This document shows positions 7,174 through 16,439 of a DNA stretch of 44,313 nucleotides, in pieces (position 1 is the first letter of the stretch; each line of letters starts with the position of its first letter). The stretch comes from JANQGH01 sp039177555 (lineage in GTDB: Bacteria > Pseudomonadota > Alphaproteobacteria > DSM-16000 > Inquilinaceae), in contig JBCDFV010000035.1 in NCBI GenBank assembly GCA_039177555.1, positions 1-44,313 of the forward strand, read 5' to 3'. The notes under the pieces were generated by a model. That model was not told the DNA's origin. It worked only from the letters and a program-made list of their open reading frames with translations, and made no database searches. A program made the position numbers and the translations under genes.

Positions 7174-8445
7174 CTATTTGTATGGATCGGCGGCATCGCG
7201 CAGGCCATCGCCGAAGAACTGGAAGCACAGAATAACGATGACGACCGGCACGACCGGTGCCATCAGCCAGGGGTAGATCACCACGGCATTGATGTTCTGG
7301 GCCGAGTTCAGCAAGACGCCCCAACTGACGATCGGCTCCTTCAAGCCCAACCCGAGGAACGACAAGGCCGTTTCGGCCAAGATCATGCCGGGGATCGAGA
7401 TGGTTGCCGAGGCGATCAGGTGGCTCATGAAGCTCGGTAACAGATGGCGGCCGATGATGCGGCCGCTGCCCGCGCCCATCAGTTGGGCCGCGACCGTGAA
7501 GTCCTCCTCGCGCAGCGACAGCAGTTTGGATCGGACGGCGCGGGCCAGCCCGGTCCAGTCCACCAGCCCCAATATGAGCGTTATCCCGAAATAGATCAGG
7601 ATGGGCGACCAGGTCGCCGGTAACGCGGCCGACAGGGCCATCCACAGCGGTAACTGCGGAAAGCTTTGAAAGATCTCAATGATGCGGTTGAAGAAATTGT
7701 CGATCCAGCCGCCGTAATAGCCAGCGATGCCGCCAATCGTGATGCCAAGAATGAAGCTGACCGTGATGCCGACCAAGCCGACGGTCAGCGATATTCGGGC
7801 GCCGTAGACGATGCGGCTGAACATGTCGCGCCCTAGCCGGTCGGTGCCCAGAAGGAACAGCGTACCGTCCTCGGCCGGGCAAACGATGTGGAAGTCACCC
7901 GGGATCAGACCCCACCAGCGATAGCTGTCGCCTGAGCAGAAGAAGCGCAGCGGCTGGATGTCGTCGGTATTGGCGACGTATTCGCGGGTAAGCTGGGCGG
8001 CGATGTTTTGCGGCCTGTTGGCGGTCGCCTCACCGTCGGCGGACGGCGGACCCGCGGTGCCCAGCATGGCGGCCAATCGATCCCTCGGGCTCACATCCGC
8101 TTCTCGCCCGACAAGCTCAAGCCCGTACACGTACGGGCCGATGAAGGCGCCATCGTGAAAGAAACGCACCTGCTGGGGCGGCGCGTTGATGTGGCTGATA
8201 TTGCGGGTGTCCTTGTTGTACGGGGCGATCTGTTCGACCCACAGGATCGACACGTACAGGATGGCCAGGATGATGCCGGAGATCATCGCCAAGCGATGCT
8301 TCTTCAGCTTCCACCACATGATCCGCCATTGCGAGGCGAGGTAGTAGCGTTCCTGGCTGGCGGTCAGCGTCTCGGTGACGTACGGGTCCCACTCGCGCTT
8401 GTCGACGAAGTGTTCCAGCGGGTCGGTGTCGGGTCGGCGGCTCAT
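7174..8445 (-). CDS. ABC importer permease, OppC/DppC family
   Basis: A 423-residue inner-membrane permease. It has the OppC N-terminal helix (about 50-70), a long periplasmic segment (about 75-195), then GTDRLGRDMFSRIVYGAR and five further helices. The coupling EAA-like loop (AAQLMGAGSGRIIGRHLLP) contacts the ATPase. It is about 100 residues longer than usual because of the segment between the first helix and GTDRLGRD, which contains an unusual pair of cysteines (FFCSGDS and HIVCPAED). Its ATG overlaps the stop of the OppB-like gene by 4 bp. It forms one importer with the next three genes. Confidence 0.92.
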   Translation of the reverse strand: MSRRPDTDPLEHFVDKREWDPYVTETLTASQERYYLASQWRIMWWKLKKHRLAMISGIILAILYVSILWVEQIAPYNKDTRNISHINAPPQQVRFFHDGAFIGPYVYGLELVGREADVSPRDRLAAMLGTAGPPSADGEATANRPQNIAAQLTREYVANTDDIQPLRFFCSGDSYRWWGLIPGDFHIVCPAEDGTLFLLGTDRLGRDMFSRIVYGARISLTVGLVGITVSFILGITIGGIAGYYGGWIDNFFNRIIEIFQSFPQLPLWMALSAALPATWSPILIYFGITLILGLVDWTGLARAVRSKLLSLREEDFTVAAQLMGAGSGRIIGRHLLPSFMSHLIASATISIPGMILAETALSFLGLGLKEPIVSWGVLLNSAQNINAVVIYPWLMAPVVPVVIVILCFQFFGDGLRDAADPYK

Positions 8446-9440
8446 TTGACGGCTCCTCCGCCGAGACGAATGCGCGGATCGAGCATGGCCAGCAACAGAT
8501 CGGAAATCAGCACGCCGATGACGGTCAGAAGGGCCAGCCAGAGCAAGAACGATCCGGCCAGGAACATGTCTTGGCTTTGCAGCGCCGACAGCAGCAACGG
8601 GCCCGTCGTCTGCAGGTTCAGGACGACGGAGACGATCGTCGCGCCGGAGATCAGATCGGGCAGGATCGATCCGATATCGGCGATGAACGGGTTCAGCGCG
8701 GACCGCAGCGGATACTTCAAGAGCGCGCGGCGGCGGGGCAGGCCCTTGGCCAACGCGGTGATGTAGTACTGCTTCTGCAACTCGTCCAGCAGGTTGGCGC
8801 GCAGCCGGCGGATCATCGCCGCAGTGCCGGCCGTGCCGATCACGATGACCGGGGTCAGCAAGTGTTCCAAGACGGAGACGAACTTGGCCCAGCTCATCGG
8901 CTGGTCGATGTATTGCCGGTCCATCAGGCCGCCGATGTCGGTGCCGAACCAGACATTGAAAAGGTACATCAAGACCAGACCCAAGAGGAATTTGGGCACC
9001 GCAAAGCCCAGGAACCCAATGAAGGTCAGGGCGTAATCGCCGGCGGAATACTGGTGCGTGGCGGCATAGATGCCGATCGGAAAGGCCACGATCCAGATGA
9101 ACAGGGTGGTGGCGAAGGTCAGCACCACGGTCAGGAACATGCGGTCGCCGACCACGGTCGTGACCGGCAACTCATACTCGAAGCTGTAGCCGAAATCACC
9201 GCGCAGCGCGTTGCCCAGCCAGATGAAATACTGCTCGATCAGTGGTCGATCGAGGCCGTAGAGCTGGCGCAGCCGTTCGATGTTGCCCATGTCGGCGCCT
9301 TCGCCGCGGGACAGCTGCTCGTTAATCAGCGTGGTCAGAAAATCGCCCGGCGGCAGCTGGATGATGAAGAAGCTGATCGCGCTGATGGCGAGCAGCGTCG
9401 GGATCATCACGAACAGCCGCCGGACGATGTATCCGAACAT
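8442..9440 (-). CDS. ABC importer permease, OppB/DppB family
   Basis: A 332-residue inner-membrane permease. It starts in the family manner (MFGYIVRRLFVMIPTLL), has the PPGDF motif and the LRQLYGLDRPLIEQY segment, six predicted helices, and the EAA loop around YYITALAKGLPRRR. It pairs with the OppC-like protein to form the channel. It lies 32 bp after the binding-protein gene and overlaps the next gene by 4 bp. The substrate class is peptide or oligosaccharide; sequence alone does not decide. Confidence 0.93.
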   Translation of the reverse strand: MFGYIVRRLFVMIPTLLAISAISFFIIQLPPGDFLTTLINEQLSRGEGADMGNIERLRQLYGLDRPLIEQYFIWLGNALRGDFGYSFEYELPVTTVVGDRMFLTVVLTFATTLFIWIVAFPIGIYAATHQYSAGDYALTFIGFLGFAVPKFLLGLVLMYLFNVWFGTDIGGLMDRQYIDQPMSWAKFVSVLEHLLTPVIVIGTAGTAAMIRRLRANLLDELQKQYYITALAKGLPRRRALLKYPLRSALNPFIADIGSILPDLISGATIVSVVLNLQTTGPLLLSALQSQDMFLAGSFLLWLALLTVIGVLISDLLLAMLDPRIRLGGGAVK

Positions 9441-9472
9441 GGGGTTGGCGCCCTAAACCGTTGCCGCCAGCC

Positions 9473-11395
9473 CTATTCGTCGACCCAGAACGTATCCGTG
9501 CGATACCGCCCGAAATGGGCCCCGGGATCCCAGCTGTAGACCGCCTCGACCGGCACGTTGTGCAGCCGGTTGGCGACCACGATCGGTTGCGGAATGCTCT
9601 GGATCAGGCCGATCGAGGTGACCTGATCGGCGTGGATTTCCAGCATCCGGCTGACGATCTCGATCTTGCGGTCCTCATCATAGGTGACGAGCCATTCGCT
9701 ATAGAGATCGACGAGTTCCTCCGCCCAGGGCAAGTCCGGCGCCTCGCCCGCGCCGGCGGCGGCCTGCCAATACTGACCCCAGGCCGGGTATTGCAGCCAG
9801 TTCTGGTCGACCGGCGCCAGTTCCGTCGGCACCGTGGACGGCGTGATCAGGCCGTTGTCGAGGCCGAACCAGACCGACATGTTGGTCTCGCCGCTGAAGA
9901 TGCGGTTGCGGAAAACGTCGCGCTGGGAATTGTTAATGAACAGCGCCACGCCGATGCGGCTCCAGCTATCGGCGATCAGTTGCAGCGCGTCGACCTCCTG
10001 CCCGCGCTCGCCGGCGGTCTCGACCACGATTTCCAAGGGCCGCCCGTCGGGCAGCAGGCGAACACCGTCCTCGTACTCGGTCAGCCCGATCTCATCGAGC
10101 AGGTCGTTGGCACGGTCGATGTCGTACTGCGTCCATTCGGTCGCCAACTCTTCTGTCCAAAACGGAGAGGAGGGCACGACGGTGTTGTTCGAGATGCGAC
10201 CGAGACCGAAATAGATAATCTCGTTGATCTCGTCGCGGTAAACCGCCATCGACAGGGCACGCCGGAACCGCACGTCTCGCATCAGTTCGCGCCAAACCGG
10301 GTCGGCGGCGGTCAGGTTGGGATAGAGGGCGATTTCCGAGCCCAGGACCGTGTCCCACAGATCGATGTAGTAGTCGTTGGTTTCCGCGCCTTGGGCGAGA
10401 AACGCGTAATCGTCGATGCGAATGTGCCGGGCTTGCAGGTCGCTGCCGCCGGTTCCGGTCTGGGCGGCGATCAGGGACGAGTCCGAGATGTTCACATAGA
10501 CGGTGTCGATGTAGGGCAGCTGGCGACCCTCGTTATCCACCCGATGGTAAAAGGGGTTGCGCACGAACTGAAAGCGCTCGCTGGGCGGTGCGGTGGTGTT
10601 CACCCATGGCTGCAGCACCGGCAGTTCCGGATTGGTGGCCGAATACAGATTGCCGCGCCGCAGATGCAAGACGGTCCAATCCTGAACCTCCGCCGATTCC
10701 ACCGCTGCCTGCAACGTGTCGGGGTCGGCATAGGCCTGATGGTATTGCTGCAGATAATGACCGGGCGCGTAGAGATAGAGCGGCCGCGCGCCCGCCAAGG
10801 CCGGGATCAGCCGCGGGTTGGGCTGTGACCAGCTATAGCGAACGGTATAGTCGTCGATGATTTCGACCTCAGGCAGCTCGCCTTCGACCAGCAGCCGAAA
10901 GTCGGGGCCGTAGGGGCGCAGATCTTCATTCTGTTGGACATCGAACCATTCGTAGCGAAAGGCCTCTGTCGTGAACGGCTCGCCGTCGGACCAGCGCAGG
11001 CCCGGCCGCAGGTGAAACGTGAAGATGCGCCCGCCCTCGACCTCGTAGCTTTCCAGGATGTCGGCCACGAGGTTGAGCTCGGCGTCGTAACCCACCAGCC
11101 GGGCATAGCCGTAAACGTTCATGATGCGAATGTCGCGCGCCCGCCCGGCCAGCCATTCGATCTGGCCGCCATACGTGCCCGCGCTCAACGGGTCGATCGT
11201 GGCCGGGTTCTCAGGCAGCCGTTCCTCAACCGGCGGCAGCGTTCCGGCCGCGACCCGTTCGGCCAGCATCGGCGCCTCGCCATAGGTCTGGGCGGTGGCG
11301 TTGCCGCCCCACACCATCATCAAGGCGGCAACAAAAACGGCCGGTCTGGCAAATCTTCCGGCCAGTCCTCCGGCCAATCTTCTGCCCAGCATCAT
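9473..11395 (-). CDS. Periplasmic solute-binding protein, family 5 (peptide/oligosaccharide)
   Basis: About 640 residues with a signal peptide ending near NATAQTYG. Family 5 features are the early NVYGYARLVGYDAELNLVADILESY segment, the FHLRPGLRWSDGEPFT motif, and RDVRFRRALSMAVYRDEIN in the second lobe. It is larger than a typical OppA (about 540), as in the YejA or AgpA branches, so microcin-like peptides, murein peptides or alpha-galactosides are all possible ligands. I start it at ATG 11395, which overlaps the upstream ATPase stop (ATGA). A longer form from 11410 exists. Confidence 0.9.
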   Translation of the reverse strand: MMLGRRLAGGLAGRFARPAVFVAALMMVWGGNATAQTYGEAPMLAERVAAGTLPPVEERLPENPATIDPLSAGTYGGQIEWLAGRARDIRIMNVYGYARLVGYDAELNLVADILESYEVEGGRIFTFHLRPGLRWSDGEPFTTEAFRYEWFDVQQNEDLRPYGPDFRLLVEGELPEVEIIDDYTVRYSWSQPNPRLIPALAGARPLYLYAPGHYLQQYHQAYADPDTLQAAVESAEVQDWTVLHLRRGNLYSATNPELPVLQPWVNTTAPPSERFQFVRNPFYHRVDNEGRQLPYIDTVYVNISDSSLIAAQTGTGGSDLQARHIRIDDYAFLAQGAETNDYYIDLWDTVLGSEIALYPNLTAADPVWRELMRDVRFRRALSMAVYRDEINEIIYFGLGRISNNTVVPSSPFWTEELATEWTQYDIDRANDLLDEIGLTEYEDGVRLLPDGRPLEIVVETAGERGQEVDALQLIADSWSRIGVALFINNSQRDVFRNRIFSGETNMSVWFGLDNGLITPSTVPTELAPVDQNWLQYPAWGQYWQAAAGAGEAPDLPWAEELVDLYSEWLVTYDEDRKIEIVSRMLEIHADQVTSIGLIQSIPQPIVVANRLHNVPVEAVYSWDPGAHFGRYRTDTFWVDE

Positions 11396-13290
11396 GACGC
11401 CAACTCCCATTTCTTGAGGTCTTCCGGCCGCGTGTCTTTCTGCGCGCGTACGAAATGACCGTCTCCGAGGTCAACCATGTCCGCCGGTTGCTCGGCGGTC
11501 AATCGGAACGGATCCGGCCAGGCCGACGGCTCCGACGCACGTTCATCCATAAGGTGCGCCAGGTCGAGCGGATGATCGGGATCCGGGTGTGGTACGGCCG
11601 CGAGCAAGCCGCGGGTATAGGGGTGCACGGGCGCGTTGAATAGGATCTCGCGCGGCGCGGTCTCGACGATCCTGCCAAAGCTCATAACCATGATCCGATC
11701 GGCGATGTAGTCGACCACGGCAAGGTTATGGCTGATGAACAGGTAAGTCAGGCCCAGCCTGGTTTTCAGGTCCTTCAACAGGTTCAGGACCTGGGCCTGG
11801 ATCGACACGTCCAGGGCCGACACCGGCTCGTCGCAGATCAGAAGGTCCGGCCGCAGGGCAAGCGCGCGGGCGATGCCGATCCGCTGGCGTTGCCCGCCGG
11901 AAAAGCTGTGCGGATAGCGCTGCAGATGCCTGACCTCAAGGCCGACCACGCCCATCAGTTCCTTCGCCATCTCGCGGCGAAAGGCGCGGTCGCCGATATC
12001 GTGGATGACCAGCGGTTCGGTGACGATGTCCAGCACCGTCATGCGCGGGTTCAAAGAGCTGAACGGGTCTTGAAACATGAACTGCATGCGCGGCCGGAAC
12101 TTCTTCAGCGCCTTGCTGTCCAACCCCAGAACGTCGAGAAGCTTGCCGCGGTCATTGAAGGTCACGGACCCCTCGTCGGCCGAAATCGCCCGCATCAGCA
12201 TTTTCGACAGCGTGGTCTTGCCGCAGCCGCTTTCGCCGACGAGGCCGAGGCACTCGCCGCGCCGGACTTCGAAGCTGACATCGTCGACGGCCAGCACGCT
12301 GCTAGCCTCGCCGAACCCGGTCTTCTTCTTGATCTGGAAGCGCTTGGTCACGTGTTCCACGGACAATAAGGGGCCGGCCGCGTCGGCGCCCTTCGGCCAG
12401 GCCTGCTTGGCTGCCAGTAGGCCGCCTTCCTTGCTCTTGATCTCGCGGATCGGCTGCAGCCGCTCGCCCGGCTTCATGTCGAAGCGCGGCACCGCATGCA
12501 GCAGGGCCTTCAGATAAGGATGGGTCGGCCGATCGAAGATATCGCCGATCTGGCCGCTTTCCATGATGCGACCGCGATACATCACCACAACCTCGTCCGC
12601 CATGTTGGCGACGACGCCAAGGTCATGGGTGATGATCAGGATGGCCATGCCAAACTCGGCCTGCAAGTCCTTCAAGAGTTTGAGGATCTTGGCCTGAATG
12701 GTGACGTCGAGCGCGGTGGTCGGCTCGTCGGCGATCAGCAGCGCCGGCCGGCAGACCAGGGCCATGGCGATCATAGCACGCTGGCGCAGGCCGCCCGACA
12801 GCTCGAACGGGTAGGTCTTCAAGGCGCGCCCGGGATGGGGAAAGCCGACATGGCCAAGCATCGCCTCGGCCACCTCGCCGGCCTCTTTCGGGCCGACCTT
12901 TCGATGCAGCCTCAGCGCCTCGATAATCTGGTTGCCGACGGTGTGAAGCGCCGACAGGCTGGTCATGGGCTCCTGGAAAATGATCGAAATGCGCCCGCCG
13001 CGAATGTCGCGATAGGCCTTGCTTTCCGGGTCCAGGGCCGCGAGGTCGACGACCGGTCCGCGCGACTGGGGGTCGTCCAGCAGGATCTGGCCGCCCGAGA
13101 TCATGCCGACCTTCGGCAAGATGCCCATGATGGCCTGGGAGATCACCGACTTGCCGGACCCGCTCTCGCCGACCAGAGCAACGGTCGATCCGGCACGCAC
13201 GCGAAACGACACGCCCTGAACCGCCTGATGGATGCCGCCCGGGACCACAAAGTCGATCGCCAGATCCCGAACCTGTAAGAGATCGCTCAT
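11392..13290 (-). CDS. Fused double ATPase of a peptide-type ABC importer
   Basis: A 632-residue cytoplasmic protein with two complete ATPase domains in tandem, equivalent to OppD and OppF. Domain 1 has Walker A GESGSGKS (41-48), signature LSGGLRQR and Walker B LLIADEPTTALD. Domain 2 has GESGCGKT (352-359), SFSGGQRQR and LLICDEPVSALD. Each is followed by the oligopeptide-type C-terminal (HPYLKALL, HPYTRGLLAAVP). Both look catalytically intact. It begins only 3 bp after the stop of the membrane-protein gene upstream, so it may be read from the glycosyltransferase-operon promoter as well as its own. Confidence 0.95.
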   Translation of the reverse strand: MSDLLQVRDLAIDFVVPGGIHQAVQGVSFRVRAGSTVALVGESGSGKSVISQAIMGILPKVGMISGGQILLDDPQSRGPVVDLAALDPESKAYRDIRGGRISIIFQEPMTSLSALHTVGNQIIEALRLHRKVGPKEAGEVAEAMLGHVGFPHPGRALKTYPFELSGGLRQRAMIAMALVCRPALLIADEPTTALDVTIQAKILKLLKDLQAEFGMAILIITHDLGVVANMADEVVVMYRGRIMESGQIGDIFDRPTHPYLKALLHAVPRFDMKPGERLQPIREIKSKEGGLLAAKQAWPKGADAAGPLLSVEHVTKRFQIKKKTGFGEASSVLAVDDVSFEVRRGECLGLVGESGCGKTTLSKMLMRAISADEGSVTFNDRGKLLDVLGLDSKALKKFRPRMQFMFQDPFSSLNPRMTVLDIVTEPLVIHDIGDRAFRREMAKELMGVVGLEVRHLQRYPHSFSGGQRQRIGIARALALRPDLLICDEPVSALDVSIQAQVLNLLKDLKTRLGLTYLFISHNLAVVDYIADRIMVMSFGRIVETAPREILFNAPVHPYTRGLLAAVPHPDPDHPLDLAHLMDERASEPSAWPDPFRLTAEQPADMVDLGDGHFVRAQKDTRPEDLKKWELAS

Positions 13291-13293
13291 GCG

Positions 13294-13830
13294 CTAATCG
13301 CCATCCCGGTCGCCATCCCGGTCATCGCGGCTGTCGGACCCCAGGTCCGACGGGATGGTGACGCCCAGCGAGACCAGGTTCTCCATCGTGGCATCGGTCA
13401 GCGGCAGCCGGCGTGCGAAGGCCGCATCCGCCGCCCGGTCGACGACGCCGTCGAAACCGATCAGGTTGGATTCGATCTTCATGGCCGTGCCGTCCTCGGC
13501 CTTCAGCGTCAGGTGCATCCAGCCGCCCTTGCGGTCGCGCCGCGTCGAAAAGTAGCGCAGATTCAGGACGCTCAGGTCCGACCAGGCGATCCGGCGGTTG
13601 GCGAACGGGCCCTCGACCGCGATTGCGTCATCGTCAACCGTAACGATGGATTGCTGGCGCTGGTACGTGCGGGCCAAAAAGGCGGCGAACAACAGCGCGG
13701 CCGCGGCCAGGCACCAGAACACGATCGGGTGGACGTCGATCAAGATCAGCGGCAGCAGCGTCAGCGCCAGGCCGAACCCGCCGCGCGCATAGTCGCCATT
13801 CAGCGCCGATTGATCGTAGCGATACTGCAT
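13294..13830 (-). CDS. Two-TM membrane protein with PH-like domain, function unknown
   Basis: A 178-residue protein. Two hydrophobic segments (about 19-33 and 36-53) form a hairpin. A strand-rich cytoplasmic region (60-125) resembles bacterial PH-like domains: IVTVDDDAIAVEG, then RIAWSDLSVLNLRYF and WMHLTLKAEDG. The tail is acidic and repetitive because a 12-bp unit is duplicated at 13299-13322, giving DRDGDRDG. Its ATG overlaps the stop of the deacetylase gene by one base (TGATG), placing it firmly in the glycosyltransferase operon. I cannot assign a reaction; a scaffold or lipid-binding accessory role is a guess. Confidence 0.8.
   Translation of the reverse strand: MQYRYDQSALNGDYARGGFGLALTLLPLILIDVHPIVFWCLAAAALLFAAFLARTYQRQQSIVTVDDDAIAVEGPFANRRIAWSDLSVLNLRYFSTRRDRKGGWMHLTLKAEDGTAMKIESNLIGFDGVVDRAADAAFARRLPLTDATMENLVSLGVTIPSDLGSDSRDDRDGDRDGD
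13299..13322. repeat. Perfect 12-bp tandem duplication in a gene's 3' end
   Basis: The unit CGCCATCCCGGT occurs twice in direct succession. It is in frame and adds four acidic/basic residues to the tail of the PH-like membrane protein. It probably arose by slippage and may vary in length between strains. Confidence 0.85.
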
Positions 13831-14636
13831 CAGGGATCGGACGCGCGGAAAACGGTCTCCACCGGCAACAGCCGTGCGGCGCTATGGGATGCCAATGCCT
13901 CCAGACAGCGTTCCAGGAACGCCCAGGTCGCCTCGTCATGCGCCAGATGGTGGGTCAAAAGGCCGGTCGCTTCCTCCGGATCGACCAGGCCGTGTCGGCG
14001 ATCGCTCAGATGGCCGGTGAGCGCGCCAAGCGCGACATCGGTGCCCGTGAACCCACGGTCGTGTCGCCAGGCGATCGGATCAACATGGGTGTTGGCCAAA
14101 ACGAGATCGTCTCGCAAGCGATGCGCCCGCGCGCCAAACAGGCTGAGGCCTGTAAAGCCGATCTGCGCCAGATGAGGCCCCAAAGCGCTACCAATGCGGT
14201 TCCAAGGCGGCACGAGGGCTGGCAGAAAGCGGGTGCCGAACAGGGCCGACAGGCGATCGAACCCGGCCCTCAACTCGGGGGCCACCAGGGAGGCCGGGCG
14301 ATGGTCCCCCAGCTCCATCTTCTTTTCGCCGGGGCCGGCATGGTTGGCGTGCGCCCAGCCATGCTGAAGAACGCCGACATTTGCGCTGGTCGCCAGCCTG
14401 TCGGCCAGCGTCTCGGTTGCGTCCTTCGGGATGACGGCCAGCCCGACCGGGGCGTTGTAGCGGCCGGCCAAGCCTAGAAGCCGGTCGAGGGCAGGGCCTG
14501 GCGCCGTGGCATCGTCGTCGCGCCACCACAAGGTCGCCGTTCGGCCCGCGCCCCGCCACCGGTCCAGTTCAGCGTCCAGCGCCGTCCATGGATCAGCATG
14601 CGCCCGCGAGGCAGAAAGGGTGGGTGACGCGAGCAT
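13830..14636 (-). CDS. Polysaccharide-deacetylase-like protein
   Basis: A 268-residue protein of the NodB-like barrel superfamily, which removes acetyl groups from sugars using a metal. WRDDDA (38-43) replaces the usual TFDDGP and supplies the metal aspartates. HGWAHANH (92-99) gives the metal histidines, and PPWNRI (143-148) matches the family's third motif. A late LTHHLAHD resembles the catalytic-histidine strand. There is no signal peptide, so it probably acts in the cytoplasm. I use the ATG at 14636; the frame is open back to 14777, but that would overlap the previous gene by 71 bp. It is cotranscribed with the glycosyltransferases, so a pathway sugar or lipid intermediate is the likely substrate. 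Confidence 0.82.
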   Translation of the reverse strand: MLASPTLSASRAHADPWTALDAELDRWRGAGRTATLWWRDDDATAPGPALDRLLGLAGRYNAPVGLAVIPKDATETLADRLATSANVGVLQHGWAHANHAGPGEKKMELGDHRPASLVAPELRAGFDRLSALFGTRFLPALVPPWNRIGSALGPHLAQIGFTGLSLFGARAHRLRDDLVLANTHVDPIAWRHDRGFTGTDVALGALTGHLSDRRHGLVDPEEATGLLTHHLAHDEATWAFLERCLEALASHSAARLLPVETVFRASDP

Positions 14637-14706
14637 GCCGACTAGAAGCTTCCTGTGCTGGAGTGCGAGATCATGGCCATTGTTTGGAACAAGACTAGTC
14701 CGGGCG

Positions 14707-15858
14707 TCAACCGGACCGGAGTCCAATGAATTTCTGGTGAAGCACACGGACGCTAGTTTGTGCCCCGGAAAGATCAACTTGCGGCATTATTTCTCTCGGC
14801 CGAGTGGCCAGGCATTCGTCGACGGATTGGGCGAGTTGATCGGCGCTCAACCCGGCCTCCGGTAAATACCGCGCCCATCCGCGCCCGGCAATGAGTTCGG
14901 CACGCTGGCTCTGCTCGCTTTCGCCCGATTGCGCGAACGGGATCAGCAAGGCACGGCATTGCGCGGCCAGAACATCCACCACCGTGTTGTAACCGGCCTG
15001 GCTGATCGACAGGGCGCAGCGCGCCAGCAGGGCGGGAAAGTCCTTGCGCGCCCGTTCGACAATAACGGCGTCGCCGGCCAGGCCCTGAAGCCGCTCGAAA
15101 TCCGGCGCGGCAATGTCCGGGCCGGCGAGCAGGCGCCAGGTTTTGCGCGTACGCGCCAATCTGGCCGCCGAGATCGCGGTTGCCAACAGGGCCATTCCGA
15201 CCGCGCCGCCACCGACCGAGACCACGATCTCATCCAGGCCATCCTCGTTTCGCGCCACGGCCGATCTGCTTGGCGCGACATAGCCGGTATGAACGATGAG
15301 GTCGTCGATGCGGCCGGCGAACGGAAAGCTGTCGGCAAAGGGCACGATTGACGGGTCGCCATGGACCAGCACGAGATCGAACCAGCGCCGTGCGGCGTCG
15401 GCCATCGCCGCCTCTTTCGCCGGGTCGTCCTTGCGGACCAGGATGTCACGGACGGACGACGCGATCAGCGGTTTGGGGCGCCGTGCCTTGGCGGCGTCAA
15501 GCAGCGGGTGCAGCTCAAACCGGAAGGCGCGGCGGCCGAAGGGAAAGGTCTCGACGAGGATGCAATCGGGTTGCAGATCCTCATGCAGATCAAGCAGCGC
15601 TTTGGCGCGTGCCGCCTTCCAGCCGTCGTCGATCGGTTCCCCGTTGGCGTCAAGGATCGGCGCAAAGCGGGCATCGGCGACCCGCGCGGCCGGCAATCGC
15701 ACCACCGTGGCGGCACCGAAATCGACCTGCGGCACGGGGAAGCCGCCATAGGCGACCGTGACCCGGTCTCCCTCGGCGATCAGCGCCTGGGCCAGCAACG
15801 CCGCGCGCCGGATATGGCCGATGCCGAGCAGATGCTGGACGTAGAACAGTACGTTCAT
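14707..15858 (-). CDS. Glycosyltransferase, COG4671/MurG-like GT-B
   Basis: A 383-residue predicted glycosyltransferase. The N-terminus MNVLFYVQHLLGIGHIRRA with its GxGHxRR loop is typical of the COG4671 group, related to GT28 (MurG). The C-terminal lobe has VSVGGGAVG and the donor-binding SQAGYNTVVDVLAA region. Donor and acceptor are unknown. Its ATG overlaps the stop of the histidine phosphatase by 4 bp. A paralogue, encoded at 18788-20002, opens the same operon. The cluster thus carries two GxGHxRR enzymes that may add consecutive sugars. Confidence 0.88.
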   Translation of the reverse strand: MNVLFYVQHLLGIGHIRRAALLAQALIAEGDRVTVAYGGFPVPQVDFGAATVVRLPAARVADARFAPILDANGEPIDDGWKAARAKALLDLHEDLQPDCILVETFPFGRRAFRFELHPLLDAAKARRPKPLIASSVRDILVRKDDPAKEAAMADAARRWFDLVLVHGDPSIVPFADSFPFAGRIDDLIVHTGYVAPSRSAVARNEDGLDEIVVSVGGGAVGMALLATAISAARLARTRKTWRLLAGPDIAAPDFERLQGLAGDAVIVERARKDFPALLARCALSISQAGYNTVVDVLAAQCRALLIPFAQSGESEQSQRAELIAGRGWARYLPEAGLSADQLAQSVDECLATRPREIMPQVDLSGAQTSVRVLHQKFIGLRSG

Positions 15859-16439
15859 ACCGGCCGGCCGTTCAGCGGCACGTTGAGGCGCTGGAGCCGT
15901 AGGCCGTCGCGTTGGTCGAACGCAAACAGTTGGCCGGCCTTGAAATCCAGCCTGTCCGGCGGCTTGCCTTCCATGGTCCAGCCGACCGCGAGCGCGTAGA
16001 GCGCGCGGATGACGCCCTTGTGGCTGACGGCCAGCGCCTCGCCTCCGATGCCGTCCAGCCGGCTCAGGAACGGCAGCAGCCGGTTCTGCACATCGCGCGG
16101 CGACTCCCCACCGGGCGCTGCGTAGTCCAGGCCGAAATGGCGCTTCGACGGGTCCAGGCGCGCCGAGGCTTCCTCAAACGACAGGCCCTCCCAGTTGCCC
16201 CAGTCCATTTCGATCAAACTGTCCTCGGCGATGGGGTTGCGGCCGAGACGCCGGGCCGTTTCCATCGCCCGGCGCAGCGGGCTGGCGTAGCAGGGGGCCC
16301 GGTCGAAGGGCGGCGGCAGGGTGATCGCCGCCAGATAGTTGGCGGCTTCGGGCGCCAGTGCGGTGTCGGTTCGCCCTTGCAAGCGTCCGGCCAGGGTCCA
16401 TTCGGTGGGGGCGTGACGGATCACGAGCAGGCGGATCAT
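15855..16439 (-). CDS. Histidine phosphatase family protein (phosphoglycerate-mutase-like)
   Basis: A 194-residue enzyme with the RHAPTEW motif (phospho-accepting His9 and Arg8), an acidic residue in SLIEMDWGNWEGLSF, and the second histidine in SHKGVIRAL. The RHAPT form and small size suit CobC-like or broad-specificity phosphatases rather than glycolytic mutase. Located between two glycosyltransferase genes and overlapping both by 4 bp, it most plausibly dephosphorylates a sugar-phosphate or lipid-phosphate intermediate of their pathway. That role is inferred from context only. Confidence 0.88.
   Translation of the reverse strand: MIRLLVIRHAPTEWTLAGRLQGRTDTALAPEAANYLAAITLPPPFDRAPCYASPLRRAMETARRLGRNPIAEDSLIEMDWGNWEGLSFEEASARLDPSKRHFGLDYAAPGGESPRDVQNRLLPFLSRLDGIGGEALAVSHKGVIRALYALAVGWTMEGKPPDRLDFKAGQLFAFDQRDGLRLQRLNVPLNGRPV

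Noticed and set aside
9461..10828. 455-residue plus-strand open frame
   Set aside because: It lies entirely opposite the family 5 binding protein, has biased composition and no family features. It is a shadow of the high-GC gene on the other strand.
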